Shown here piece by piece: positions 34,631 to 47,019 of a stretch of DNA of 57,347 nt; within the stretch, counting starts at the first letter, position 1; each line of letters opens with the position of its first letter. The stretch comes from Polytrichum commune. Lineage: Eukaryota; Streptophyta; Polytrichopsida; Polytrichales; Polytrichaceae. Position numbers and translations under genes: made by a program. Location: positions 35,117,180 through 35,174,526 of the forward strand of contig OX485808.1 of NCBI GenBank assembly GCA_950295325.1. The letters run 5' to 3'. Below the pieces are notes generated by a model, which had not been told where the DNA came from, did not search any database, and saw only the letters and a program-made list of their open reading frames with translations.

Positions 34631-35331
34631 GACCATGTGGATCCACCATTGTGCCCCCCACATTTTGTCTCTAAAGTCCACCTCCGAAAAGCGGATAACT
34701 AAATATCCTTACTTTGACACTTGGTAGAACATTATAAGAAAGAACAGTCTCCCATTCATGTTGGTACACACCATATGTTTGTTTTTATTTTAGATATTTG
34801 GGTACTAAAAACCTAATCCCGCTATGACGAATTAAAGAAGGGGAGACGGGCTCCACCACCAACCCCCGAACAACTTTGACCCGTGCCATTAGAATCCATC
34901 GGTGGACGTGCTCACAAGGACATCCATGTCCTCGTGAGCATTAGGGTTCCCGTGGGGTTTCAAAGGCCACATTTGGGAGAGGTCACCAACATGGCAAGGT
35001 GTGTGACCCATTTACGGTGAAAGTGCTCCTTTATGTGAACACTTGGTTTTGAGGTAGAAATTGCATAGGTGTAACTTATGACCCGTTATTTTGAATATGA
35101 AAAATGCATCTTATTGGTTTGCACGGAAGATAAGATCAAGAAATTTAGTCGGAAACTTTCCTTTCAAAAGAGCATCAAATGCATGCATCTACGTTTGATG
35201 TTCTCTTTCAAACAAAGGTAATCTTGTTTTTAGAAACTATCTACACTATAATTAAGCTTTTTAGGTAGATACCTTCACGAGATAGATTGATTAGTATAGA
35301 TTGATTAGTATTTCATTAAGGCATATAGAAG
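34631..35331. other. Intergenic DNA, no gene recognised
   Basis: No coding or RNA feature that I can support. A short direct repeat (GATTGATTAGTA twice) lies near 35288-35310. Confidence 0.4.
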
Positions 35332-35339
35332 ACAAAAAC

Positions 35340-35897
35340 TCCAAGGGGTGGATTCTTCACACCTTATACGAACTGATGTGAATGTACAAATGGGTATTAT
35401 TAGAGATATTTGCATACATAGTGTACATAAAGGAGAGGCATTTTTTTTTAGTGGGTATGTCCAAAAAGGGTATTAGATAATTTGAAGTAAAGTTAGATAC
35501 ACAAGAAGAGGGCCTAAGGTTTAAAGAAGAAATGGACAATAGATGTGCTAGTGCCATCCAATTTATCTTGATGACCAATTGAAGTGTGTTTTAGAGTCAA
35601 ATTCTCTTATAATTGAAAAACAAATGTTCAATGACTTTCTCATTGGAAAGTGAAAGTGGACTCAAGTTTATGTAACAAAGGCCTATTTCTTTCATGATTT
35701 ACATTTTGTGTATGCGGTGACGGCATCTATCATGCTATATTTTAAAGATTAGTGCAACTACATGAATCTGTTCTCTAGGCTATTCTTAATTCGTATACAT
35801 ATGTTTTCTTTACAACTTTCTCATATATAGGGGGTTTTACTTCCTAATCAACCACTTCACATCATTAGGGTTTCCAATGAAGAGTCCAACCCCCAAA
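35340..35897. mobile_element. hAT-like MITE, copy 1 (558 bp), 8-bp target duplication
   Basis: ACAAAAAC occurs directly at 35332-35339 and 35898-35905. The TIRs are TCCAAGGGGTGGATTCTTCA and, inverted from the right, TTTGGGGGTTGGACTCTTCA. Shared family landmarks are CATACATAGTGTACATAA near the left and ATATAGGGGGTTTTA near the right. There is no coding capacity. Confidence 0.85.
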
Positions 35898-35905
35898 ACA
35901 AAAAC

Positions 35906-37491
35906 CATGGACAAGCAGTAAAAGCATCTACGCAAGGTAGATGTTGATCTAAAGCATTTCTAAAGACTATAAAGCAGGAGAAAAGACACAAGACCTAGAA
36001 CTGACAATAGGCATGATTTGGAGTTGTTAATCATCTTGCACTAATTTTAAGTTGTGTGTTTTATATCCTAGGAGAATTGGATGTAGAGAGGAAAGCATCC
36101 AAATAACGATTAAAATAAAATAAAAAGTAACGCCCGTATCTAGGTACCGGCATGAATGTGAGCATGTTAGCCGTATGTTGATCACAGTTAACCAAGATGC
36201 GACATAGGATGTTATGCCTCCTTTGGGAGGTGGGCTCTGGTAGTAGAGTAGTTATCCCAAGTAGTTTTCTTTTGTTTAAAATTGGTCATGTGAGATATTT
36301 GATGGCTCTTTGGTGTATGTTTTTTCATGAGGGTTTTAGTGTTTGATTTTGAGATGTTTAAGTTGGTGAGTTTTTTAATGGAGTGTTTGTGTATGGCTGC
36401 TCTCACCCCGGCTGTGATGGTAATGAGGAGGTTGATTTTCCATCCAAGTAACGAATGACTAACTTAATTACCTTATTGTGTTTCATGTTTTCAAGAACAA
36501 ACTTTCACTTTCCATGCCCGTGTTCATGAAGTGATGAGAAAATGGTTTCCACCAGGAGTACTCACATGCAGCATGTCTAACATGTTATGTACCGAAATAT
36601 ATAATAAATGATTAATTATTACTAACTTGAAGTCCGGTGAGCCAACCAATACCTTGAGAGAGAAAGGTACTTAATGTCCTTTGCAAGTTCAAGATGTCGG
36701 TGCATGCGCTTCAACTTCAAGGTCCTCAAATGCTCGACCGACCATATTTTGGTACTGAGATTCCAATTGATTATGAATTGAGCTCACTAATGATGAACCT
36801 TGAGCCTTACTTGGTTTGGTTATAGAAGATTTTAAGCAAAATTCTTGTGCATTTGTTTCTTGAGATGGTACTTTGACTCTCAAGAACGGACATGGTTTTG
36901 TGGTGTCTAAGTAAATTCATCCATGAAGAAGGTGAAAACACAACAAATTATTTCGTAGTTTGAAAAATAAATAGTTTCGGATTATTAGACTCCAGAATTA
37001 GTATCAAAGGTTTTGAATTAGTCTAGGTGGAGCAAGTTGTAAGGGAATTTACATACAACGATGTCGGAGCTTACATGGACGTCACGATATCATATCACTC
37101 AGCAACAGGTCGTTGCACTAAGGGCCCGGGGATTTTCCCGACAAATTTTATGCCATTTTCTATTTTGGGCCACCCTCACAAAATGAGCGGCATTAACCCC
37201 GAGAATCAGTTGTTTTGCAAGGGCGAACTGACAATTGGAATATAAATGTGGGCTTGTTGACTAAGAAATTTCAGGTACAATGTGCCAAATAGATTACAAC
37301 ATTGTGCACGGCCGTTATCGAGGGCCCATGTTTAGTGGTGCACCTATCGGACAGGTCAACATTGATGCCATATGGGATATGGCCAAGAGTAATGGCCGCT
37401 AATACGGGTATTCTCGACAAGTTTAGAAATGTTATGGAACCCTCAAAAACACCAATATACATTCTATAACCTAGTGAGATGTCAACTATTT
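35906..37491. other. Intergenic DNA, no gene recognised
   Basis: Short frames at 36212-36883 (minus) and 37027-37245 (+) show no known domain and no splice support. Nothing else is evident. Confidence 0.4.
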
Positions 37492-37581
37492 TAGTCGGTG
37501 TGATTAGTTCTGTGCATTTAGGTCTCATTGTTTCGTATAAAATTATGAGACCTAAATGCACATAACTAATCACACCGACTA
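37492..37581. repeat. Near-perfect hairpin, 37-nt arms, 16-nt loop
   Basis: The left arm 37492-37528 ends GTGCATTTAGGTCTCAT; the right arm 37545-37581 starts ATGAGACCTAAATGCAC. Thirty-six of 37 positions pair, with the only mismatch at C37510 against A37563 or its neighbour. A transcript would fold into a stem of the size used by plant Dicer-like enzymes. It could equally be a tiny inverted-repeat transposon remnant; no target duplication is obvious. Confidence 0.9.
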
Positions 37582-39334
37582 TACAATGATCTATGTTTTC
37601 CTTGTTCTAAATTTGAAAGCCACATCCTTGAATAGTCTCAAAATTATCAAAAATTCTCCGATTACCGAACATACACAATAGTTTACATGATCTCCAAAAA
37701 GAATTTAAAGTCAAACTACCTGTGGTAAATCAATGATGTTATGGGTTGCTTCACACTATGTTATGGTTTTTATATTGCAAAATCCCACCGGGGTCCCACT
37801 TAGAGGTGAAACCCCCACTTTCATGGGATCTTGAGTGATTTAGAAATGAATTTTGTCAAACTTGAGGTGGCTAAGTGTGAAGGAGAAAGTTCCAAATGCA
37901 ACTCCTAGATACCAGACACTTTGAATGCGTGTGAGGGGATTCTTTTAACATGTACTTTTTAAATAATGAGGGGGTTGCTAGGCATAGTACGTGTTATAAA
38001 AGTATGTTTTCAAGGGCATGAGGAGAATTTTCACCAAAGAAAAGATATGAAGCATCAATGTTGGATCACTTAAGGATCACTTCCACCTTTTCAAAAAGCA
38101 AATCACTTTTTAAGAATTTCCACACTAAATTTAGAAGAACATCCCCATGTTTAAAAAAGTCCCCATAAACACAAATCCTATTGTTTGGATGGCAAACTTG
38201 ATAGGATTGGATAAAACCACAAATATCATAGAGTGATGGAAGGCTGGATAGTATGTTAATCAAGTTCAATGATTGTCAAAATATATGCTAGATATGAGCA
38301 CTTCATGAGGCATTGAGGATACCTAACCATGATAAATCTAAATAGCAACTTGTGAGAACAACACTCCGCCACAAATTAGCAAGATTCTTCCATGTGAAGT
38401 TGATAGTCCCATTTTTGGACCTATAGGCCTTCCAATGGCTTTGTTGTGCACAAATGCATTACACAAATAACTCATCATGTGGTTAGGTGAGAGCTGGTAA
38501 CTTGAAGACTAATCAAAGCAAATACATCACCTAGGCAAGTTGTAGTGATACCACACTACCATTACATCCAAGTGGCTTGTGACAACAAGCCACAACCACT
38601 TCACACACTAAGTGGTTTGATAAGCATGTCTCAATCACATACACAATGATACATAAACAAAGAAGATGCACTAGAAATAAATAAATACCCATGACTCAAC
38701 ATATCATAAGATATAGTAAGTGGGTTATAAATACCCCCTTTACTAATAATTGAAGTGGAAAGACACCCTTACAAGTGCAAAATACACTCCAAACATCACA
38801 ATAGTCAAGCCTAACACCACTCTTTAAGAGTGAATACATGTCACAATGAAAGCCATAAGTGCTACAAACACTACAACTACATGTTGAGAGGATCAACTTA
38901 AGAAGAATGAGCTCTCAACACTCACAAGAGGGTTTTAAAGCACAACGAGAGGCCAACTTCAGGTGTCAAAAGACACCACCATGCCCTATGACCATGGTGC
39001 TTGGCCCTAACCATTGGTGCCTCTCGAAGCGGCCTAACTTAACACTAACAAATACTCAACATCGTGCTTGACGGCACCAACACACTCCTCCAACCATCAT
39101 TCAAGCTTGACAACTTTAAAGGTTAGCCATCAAACATGTGTAGGGAAATTAAAGTGAAATACAACTACTCAATGATGTTCATTGAACAAGTGGTTTTCGA
39201 TTATTTGTGAGTTGTTTGGGTTTCAAGGACAAGGTGAAATTTAGTGGGTAATAGGACATAGACATTGATTTTTGGATATTTTTGAATTTATTGGTTTCAT
39301 GAGGAGTTTGACAAAGTCTTTATGAGGTTTAGAT
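37582..39334. other. Intergenic DNA, no gene recognised
   Basis: A fragment GGGTTGCTTCACACTATG at 37743 resembles the Tourist TIR at 54695. A 9-bp palindrome (GTGGCTTGT / ACAAGCCAC) is near 38571. No gene is supported. Confidence 0.4.
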
Positions 39335-40100
39335 TAGTAAGGTATGCGGGTGTTATGTGGTTGCCTTTCTTAATCTAACCCCTATATTTGATTGGTGTGT
39401 GGTTAGGTGAGGATGGAAGAACAAACACCATAAAGAAAAATGCTTTAAGAGATTGGACTACGCCTCTTCAAATTTGATTAATCATTTCACACTCAACAAT
39501 GAACACAATTGGGAGGACCTACGTATTTAGTCAAGAAATCAACAAACATGCACTTTCGATAACCATAACGAAATTTGGGGAGGTCCGAGTTTCGTTGATG
39601 CTTCATCATAGATATGCTGATGCACCACAAGTTTCTTTGTGTAAATCTAATTGGTAGAAGTTGGAGAACATGAAAATGGAACCGAATACACCCACATCTT
39701 TTAAGGTATGTGGGTGTTATTTGGTTTGTATATTAGGTTCTCCGACTTATACTCATCGGATTTACACAAAAACTAACTCACGTCGCATTAGCAAATCTAC
39801 AAAAAAAAAACATATGCAAAAACCAAATTGAAAATCGGACCTCTCTAGATTTAGTTATGACTATCAGAAGTACATGTATGTTGATTTCTTAATTGGATAC
39901 ATAGGTCCTCCCGATTGTGTTCAATGTTGAGTGTAGAGTAGTTATTAATATATGAAAATGTAGTTCGAATTCCAATATGTATTGAACAAGTGTCTCTATG
40001 GTGTTTGCTCTTTGATCCTCACCGAACCACATACCAATCAAACTTAGCCTGGTCCGATGTAGAAAACGAGCCCCTTAAAACCCACATACTTTAGCTCACA
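39335..40100. repeat. Long head-to-head foldback, about 380-bp arms
   Basis: A forward copy (39335-39697) and an inverted copy (39708-40100) of the same dispersed repeat meet at CACCCACAT..ATGTGGGTG with only a 10-base gap. Reading the right arm inverted gives, in the same order as the left, GATTGGTATGTGGTT.GGTGAGGAT, ACACTCAACATTGAACACAAT, GGGAGGACCTATGTAT, GAGGTCCGATTTT and TTGTGTAAATC. The arms have diverged by substitutions and small indels. Confidence 0.85.
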
Positions 40101-40540
40101 TGCTTATAAGACTTGTGTGTTGGACTCTCTCTCTCTATATATATACATATACATATACACACACAAATAATTGGGCCGGTACTTTGGAGGTGGGTGGAGT
40201 TTTGTTCAACATGGGGAGCTCGAGACGTTTCCCACGCGTCTTGGGCTCGGGGTGGTCATGAGTGGGATTGTCATAGCCCAAGGGGCGGTGAAGTGCGAGT
40301 TGTTTGAACTTTGGGTGCGGGTGAAGTTGGGAACACCCCATAGCCATAGCCATAGCCAAGCTGCAAAGCAAGTGCGGCCGCTTTCGACTGGTGGGGAGTC
40401 ACATGAGGAGTCAGTGGGAGTGGTACGTGAATTCTCAAGAGGAAAAGGAGAGCGAGCATGCAAGCGTGGAGACTAAGGTGAGGGAGGACTATGTATAACT
40501 AATCCGGACTTATAAGTGTAGTTAGTTAAGGGTCACTTCA
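40101..40540. repeat. G+C-rich segment, repeated downstream of the 194-bp array
   Basis: About 40385-40530 (GGGAGTCACATGAGGAGTCA, TGTATAACTAATCCGGACTT) resembles 42805-42950 (GGCGTCACATGGTCAATGGG, TGTATAACTAATCCAGAGTT). In both places it follows copies of the same dispersed family, so foldback plus flank and array plus flank look like two versions of one larger repeat. Overlapping open frames here match no known protein. Confidence 0.55.
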
Positions 40541-41018
40541 CTTCGCACACAAGACTAAAAGGCCCGTGACCATTGCAATCTAAGGTCTCTCCCCGGGGTG
40601 GCAACACATGGGGATTATTGAATTGTCTATCACTTTATGATGGTATCAATATGATTGTTAACTTTAGCATTTTTATACTTTGGTAACGAGAAAGTCAAGA
40701 TGGATACAATGGTATCAATATACTATGGTTTAAAGTTGTATAATAAGGTACTTTTTAATATTATGGGGTCCTAGTCCAAACCTTGGGTTTTTTCCATCTT
40801 AATAATATATTATAATAAAACATAAGTATTATATTAGATTATACAAGCATTATAGTATTTTCAATCCAAATCATGTTTTGAAGTCTTCTATAATAACTTT
40901 ATTATACATTATTATAGAGCCAATATCATCTCTCAAATGGTCTTATTATTTGAGAATTCTTGTAGTATATTCAAGTTGATGCCACCGCAGGGATCTCTCA
41001 TTGGTTGAAAAGGCTGAG

Positions 41019-41280
41019 ACCATCCAAGTCCACTTCACACTTGAAGGTGAAGGCCTAAGGGCCCAAAGAAATTATTGTGGATCGACAGTCTATATGGAGT
41101 CCTACATGATGGAATATAAATAAGTTTTCATGGTATGCCAGAATTTGCACAAAGTTCACCTCCAAGAGGTAGGCCTGACGCATATTTTGGCGTAGCATGT
41201 CAATGATACAACCTTCGGATGAGAATCAAGGGCCCTCACAAGTACATGGTCATGGCCTCTGGTTTGTGTGTGGAGTGGCC
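41019..41280. mobile_element. Degenerate Tourist-like MITE, relative of the 50.3-kb element
   Basis: The right end ACATGGTCATGGCCTCTGGT followed by GTGTGTGGAGTGGCCCT matches the ends at 50264-50741. The left part CCACTTCACACTTGAAGG and AAGGGCCCAAAGAAATTATTG aligns with the left part there. Ends are eroded. Confidence 0.5.
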
Positions 41281-41374
41281 CTCTGACCCAACTGTATTTG
41301 CACCACTCATAATATACAACTCACTCATTATGTATTATTACATGAATGCACAATACAAGCTTATGAGTCATAGG

Positions 41375-42067
41375 CCCAAGGGGTGCAGTCTTCATACCAC
41401 GTACGAACTAACGTGACTGTCAGAAGGGGTATCATTTGAGGCAGTGGCGTACATAGTATACATGAGAAGGAGGTATTATTGTTCTCCAGTGTGTACATTT
41501 GAAAAGGCTTTTAAGAATGTTGAAGTAAAGGTAGATGTACAAAAGGGGGCCCTAGGGTTTAAAGGAAAAATGACGACAGATGTGCTAGTTCCATCCAATT
41601 CATTTTTTTCATTCATTGTTGTCATATGGGAATAGTCCTCAATGATTGCCTTGTCCATTCTTGTTGGGGTTTGCATTTGGGTTCTAGATTCCTACAAATT
41701 GAAGGCTCATGGGCTCCTTTGAGTTTTGCTCTATGGATTGTGGCTACGTTATTATGCTCTTGTCTTTGTTTGCTTGATGCAATCCTTTGAGTTACATGCT
41801 ATGGATGACTAAATGTTCAATAACTTTCTTATTGAAAAGTGAAGTTAATTTTATATGTAATAGATGGTTAGTTTACTTGAGATTTATATCTTGTATAAGT
41901 AGTAGAGGCTTTGATTACATTACATTGAAAAGCTTAGTATAAAATACACAAGCCATTTTCTAGCCTATCATTAGTTTTTCCCTACAAACTTCACGTACAT
42001 AGGGGGTTTAATTCTATTGCAACTCATGCACGTCATTTAGGTTTCCAACAGAGAGTCCACCTCCGGG
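41375..42067. mobile_element. hAT-like MITE, copy 2 (693 bp), 8-bp target duplication
   Basis: GTCATAGG occurs directly at 41367-41374 and 42068-42075, a perfect 8-bp duplication. The left TIR is CCCAAGGGGTGCAGTCTTCA; the right end inverted is CCCGGAGGTGGACTCTCT. Internal landmarks are as in the other copies (TACATAGTATACATGAGAAG; ACATAGGGGGTTTAATT). Confidence 0.9.
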
Positions 42068-42190
42068 GTCATAGGCCATTTCCCTCTGCCACCAAAAAAT
42101 TATCCTACATCACTAGAAAATCTTTAAATCCATGTTTCTTTCACCAACACAAGACAATTCACCTAGGACTCATATGTTGGTCAAGTTTGC

Positions 42191-42771
42191 AGGTGTTGTT
42201 TGGTTACCATTTTTTAAGCACGCCTGTGTATTTCATTGGTACACGATCAAGTATACTAAGGGGAAGCCCGATTTTCAATCCGATTTTCATCGACGCTTCA
42301 ACGTAGAGTCGCCAATGCAACACAAGCTAGTTTGTGTAAATCTAGTCGGTCAAAAAACTTGAGAATACGGTGCCACTTGTAGCGAGGTGTTGTTTGGTTA
42401 CCATTATTAAAGCACGCCTCTGTATTTCATTGGTACACGATCAAGTATACTAAGGGGACGCCCGATTTTCAATCCGATTTTCATCGACGCTTCAATGTAG
42501 AGTCGTCAATGCAACACAAGCTAGTTTGTGTAAATCTAGTCGGTCAAAAAACTTGAGAATACGGTGCCACTTGTAGCGAGGTGTTGTTTGGTTACCATTA
42601 TTAAAGCACGCCTCTGTATTTCATTGGTACACGATCAAGTATACTAAGGGGAAGCCCGATTTCAATCCGATTTTCATCGACGCTTCAACGTAGAGTCGCC
42701 AATGCAACACAAGCTAGTTTGTGTAAATCTAGTCGGTCAAAAAACTTGAGAATACGGTGCCACTTGTAGCG
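42191..42771. repeat. 3 x 194-bp tandem array
   Basis: Units begin AGGTGTTGTTTGGTTACCAT at 42191, 42385 and 42579; the third is one base shorter. Units 2 and 3 are almost identical, while unit 1 differs slightly near its start (ATTTTTTAAGCACGCCTGTG). Each unit is a piece of the dispersed family that also forms the foldback at 39335-40100. Confidence 0.95.
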
Positions 42772-42959
42772 AGGTGTGAATGGCTCACGGCGCGTTCTAG
42801 TTACGGCTGGTGAGGCGTCACATGGTCAATGGGAGTTGCTGGTATGTTGTCCTTGAGAGGAAGGAGATCGGTGGCGAAGATAGGGAGACCGGGAGATTGT
42901 ATAACTAATCCAGAGTTGACATATGCTATATAGTGTGGTTCGTTAGAGACTTAACTAAC

Positions 42960-43841
42960 TTGTGTGGTGTGCACTGTGACCTTGACCTCATCACTTCTTC
43001 TGTTATATGGAATGGAGTCGTTCACCGACATCGGAAGCCAATGAATGCTGGTGTCATTGCAGATCATGGCATTTCTGGCACAGAATTTGTTGGGAAAGTT
43101 CAGTCCCGAGCCACCAGCATCAGACTAGCTTAGCTAGGGTGGCCGAGTCACACTGCACTGCACTCCACTGCACTCCCATTCAACGCCATCTCTATGATTG
43201 TCCTTGGCGACCTAAGTCGCGAAAAAGGCCTTACAGCGTGACCTCGATTCGGTTTCAGAGTTAAGCACCCAGCTACTTACACAACTGAACAGATTTTGAG
43301 CCAAATCAGATTCTCTTCAGACTCGTGAAGAGGCTATTACGTTACGGTGTTCGTATATGTCGCTTGCGTATGATTGATATACATATACACACACACATAA
43401 TGAGAACATATTGTTCTTGTAGCAAGTGCTCTAGAATTGGCTCCACTAAGAGGCATTACCTTGTGGATCGTTTAGATTAGGAGGAAATTTGGTCTTATCT
43501 TCAATAACGATAGACGGGATGCTCATAAGGTGAAGCAAAGAATATGGCAAGGTCTTCTTGACTACGCTAGAATCGTTTGAGGAAAAAGCTCTCAGAGATT
43601 CGACGAAGGAGGCCATCTTTGATGATGCCTTTGTCAAGTTCGACGATCCATGGGGCAACAACTGTCAACAACCTCCTCTAGGATAGGTCAAATTCTACAA
43701 TAATGTGTAACAATTTGGACCTCATGTTGACTTGAATAATCTTGTTTAGATTATGATTCACCCATCTTGGGGTTTTGTGGTTCTATTGGGATTATCCAAG
43801 AGAGTTTCCCACTCTTATTCGGGACTTAATGGTGCAATGTG

Positions 43842-43876
<35 letters not shown>

Positions 43877-44799
43877 TGTTAGGCGAAAAAAACATGAAAA
43901 TCTATCATTGTGCTTGAGGTCCATATTTCCAGAATTCATACGCTTGTAGTGAATCATCCCAAGGAACAAAATTGCTTGGTGATTCAAGCATAAAGGGATT
44001 GCTCAATCCTTGTGTCCTAATCACCTTGCTATGAGGGACAAGATGAATGGTGAGAATGGTTCAAGATAGTACTCCATGTACATGCACAGTGTCCCCGCAC
44101 ATTGATGAAGTTGGATAAATGGTATATATAAATAAGGACAATTGTCTGAATATTCTTACAAAATTACATGTCCATACATTATCAAGAACACTTGATATTA
44201 TGCATGTGGTGCCTTTGTGAAGGAGATTTCGTTTTCCATGGTTTGATATTGAATCATGCTACAATATGAACTCTAGGAAACGGCCTTGACATGTCCGTCC
44301 AATGAAGCTCTAGATCACTTGGGTTTCGAAATGTTTGAACAAGAAACATTTGGATGATATGTATCGGGTGCAATTCAAATGTTCAATAATTTTGTGTCAT
44401 GTTCTTTGGATGAAATTTATAATTTCATTGACTAATATGGGCCTAATATGATGCTTGGACAACAACACTAATGCTCCCTCATCCATTCTAAACGAAAGGG
44501 ATGTCATGTTCAATGGGGACATTGTTGCAGCACTAAGACTGAGGCCGTAGTTTTTGGAGACAACAATGACATGGCATAATATTGCCTCCATGTCATTTGT
44601 AATTGATGACATGAGTCATGACATGGCAGTAACCCCTCAAATAGCTACTCAATATTCATAGCTAATATGCGTGTAAAGAATCACAAATATAAGTAATGTT
44701 AGCCCGGTAATTTTGCGGTCTACTATAGCAACATTATTTAATATATAATTTAAAATTTGGAAATACTTCTTACTGTAAAATCTCCCCTAAAGCTCATGC
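42960..44799. other. Intergenic DNA with (CT)n microsatellite
   Basis: A pure CT run lies at 43843-43872. Short frames at 42933-43264 (+) and 43446-43661 (minus) have no recognisable domain. I looked for 5S rRNA in the stretch near 43200-43270 and do not find it. Confidence 0.45.
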
Positions 44800-45700
44800 T
44801 TTGAATCACTTGAATTCTAAGCTGAGCTTCTCCATCATAAGGTGTGGGCCTTCTATGATCAGTATTCTTGATCGGACACCTATATTTGTGTGGTACATGG
44901 GACCAAAATGCACATGTTACGAAGAGATTGGATCATATGCTCAAAACAAGTCAACCGTTACAAGTACAATACTTAACAACATTGGAGTATGGGAGGACCT
45001 AACTTACTTGATCACTTAAAGAGAAAGATTATCTTCACTTTGACATAAATTGTCAATTTGCACTCCCAACTCCAGTTCTAAAACTTGGAATGACATTCTT
45101 TGTGATTTGCAATTGCTAACGGGATGGTTAACACACTAATTGGGAGGGTTTGAGTGATCGTTTGAGGGGGAAAAGAAAAGATCTTTGGTTTGACCTCTTA
45201 AATCTTTTGCCTCTCAACTCCAACATTGAAATTTGAAATGCCAATTCATGATTTGCAGCCGCTCACCAGATGAGACTATTCATGTTCTAAGCAACCGGCC
45301 AAAAAATACATGGAGTTAAAAATGCCCACAGTATAGCCACCTACCTTAAGGTACGCATGTGTTATTCGATAACTTTTCTTAATTGAAAACCTATATTTGA
45401 ATGGTGTGTGGTCCAATCCAGTTCAGACCAAAAACAAACACTTTAAAACCACATGTTTAGATGAGATCGGACTACGTATTCAAATCCTATTAACTATTCC
45501 ACACTCAACAGTGAGCACAAGTGGGAGAATCTATGTATTCAATCAAAGTATCACCAAACATTCACTTCGATCGATAACCATAACTACATGAGGGGGGAGG
45601 TCCGATTTTTGTGTCAGATGCTCCATCGTGGATTTGCTAGTAGTGCAACACAAACTGTTTCCGTTGTGGAAACCTAACCAGGAGAAGCTGGAGAACATGA
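44800..45700. repeat. Two adjacent copies of the dispersed ACCTATATTTG family
   Basis: About 44800-45170 and 45300-45700 share ACCTATATTTG..TGGT, GAGAT(T/C)GGA, and then TTGGAATGACA / TTGAAATGCCA with GATTTGCA. The second also carries ACACTCAACAGTGAGCACAA and GAGGTCCGATTTTTGTGTC, as in 39335-39697. Boundaries are approximate. Confidence 0.6.
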
Positions 45701-45781
45701 AAACCGACCTAATAACATTCACATACCTTACATGCAAACAGAATGACTTCACCATTGAACAGTTTTGTATGTACAAATTGT

Positions 45782-47006
45782 GTATAGTTCTTCTCATGGC
45801 CATGGCTTTCGTGTTGTCAAGACTTGGTCCAAGGTTTAAAGATCAGAACAAGCCCATTTCAACCACTGGCAGCAGAGCTGGAGGGGTGTCTAACAAGCAT
45901 AGATGGGGGTAAGTACACATTGTAACTCACTAGACTGAGACTGCACAACGATTGTCATCCAAAATTCAACAAGTTTGATTCTTCTCCATCATCTTCGTAA
46001 AGTCCATATTGAATGCCCTGGTTATCCAAATGCCTCTGTCCTACGTTCAAAGCTTTCATAGCTTCACTTAACCCGAAATCAAGATCATCCGGTTGCCCAC
46101 CCACCAAAGAACCTCACCAATTTTCATCATCTTAGAAGTCTTGTAGATCCGTAGCTTTATCATTCTCCCCACCACCCTCTTCATAATCTTTGCTTATTTT
46201 CTTCATGTTAGAGTCTTGCACTAAGTTCTTGTACAAAGCGGTTTGTCAATTTCTTGGACTCCCCGATCGTACATAAGCTTTGCAAACGTGTGCAACTTTG
46301 GGGGATTATCCATCCATGTCCCATGTATGAAATCATCAATTTCAATAATACAATGTTGCACTTTGTATCATTCCACAACGTCGCATGCTACACTCATTCT
46401 TTGGTATCACGCATCCATGTCAACCCTACAGAACTCCGAAATATCACGTGCACTTTGGTTGCCATAAGTGTGATACTACGGAGTTTAGAGTGTATAGTTC
46501 TTCTCATGGCCATGGCTTTCATGGTGTCGAGACTTCATCCAAGGTTTAGAGATCTGAACAAGCCCATTTTCAAGCACTGGCAGCATAGATGGAGAGGGTG
46601 TCTAATAAGCATAGATCGAGGAGGTAAGTACAAATTATAGCTTACTAGACTAAGTTGCTTATCCATGTCCCTTGTACAAAATCATCAATTTCAATAATAC
46701 AATGTTGCACTTTGTATCATTCCATAACGCCGCCTACTACACTAATTCTATGATATCACGCATCCATGTTAACACTACAGAACTCCGAAATATCATGTGC
46801 ACTTTAGTTGCAGTAAGTGTGATACTACAGAGTTTAGAGTGTATAGTTCTTCTCATGGCCATGGCTTTCGTGGTGTCGAGACTTAGTCCAAGGTTTAGGG
46901 ATCAGAACAAGCCCATTTTCAACCACTGGCAGCAGAGGTGGAGGGGGGTGTCTAATAAGCATAGATCAGGGAGATAAGTACAGTGTGTAGCTTACTAGGC
47001 CGAGTT
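45782..47006. repeat. Tandem block: units A-(gap)-B-A-B-A, period about 348 bp
   Basis: Unit A (GTGTATAGTTCTTCTCATGG, GATCAGAACAAGCCCAT, ACTGGCAGCAGAG) occurs at about 45782-45946, 46489-46656 and 46837-47006. Unit B (AAATCATCAATTTCAATAAT, GTTGCACTTTGTATCATTCC, AGAACTCCGAAATATCA) occurs at 46308-46488 and 46657-46836. The B-A pair is therefore tandemly duplicated. Unit A has the same open frame in all three copies (LLMAMAF..SRL.PRF.D), but no known domain. Unit B resembles the small TIR elements at 11.2 and 21.6 kb. Confidence 0.85.
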
Positions 47007-47019
47007 GCTTTTCGGGTGA

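Noticed and set aside
42191-42771. CRISPR-like repeat array
   Set aside because: The repeats are contiguous 194-bp units without spacers, in a eukaryotic genome.
43190-43270. Possible 5S rRNA-like stretch
   Set aside because: Only a loose resemblance (GAGTTAAGCAC); the rest of a 5S gene is absent.
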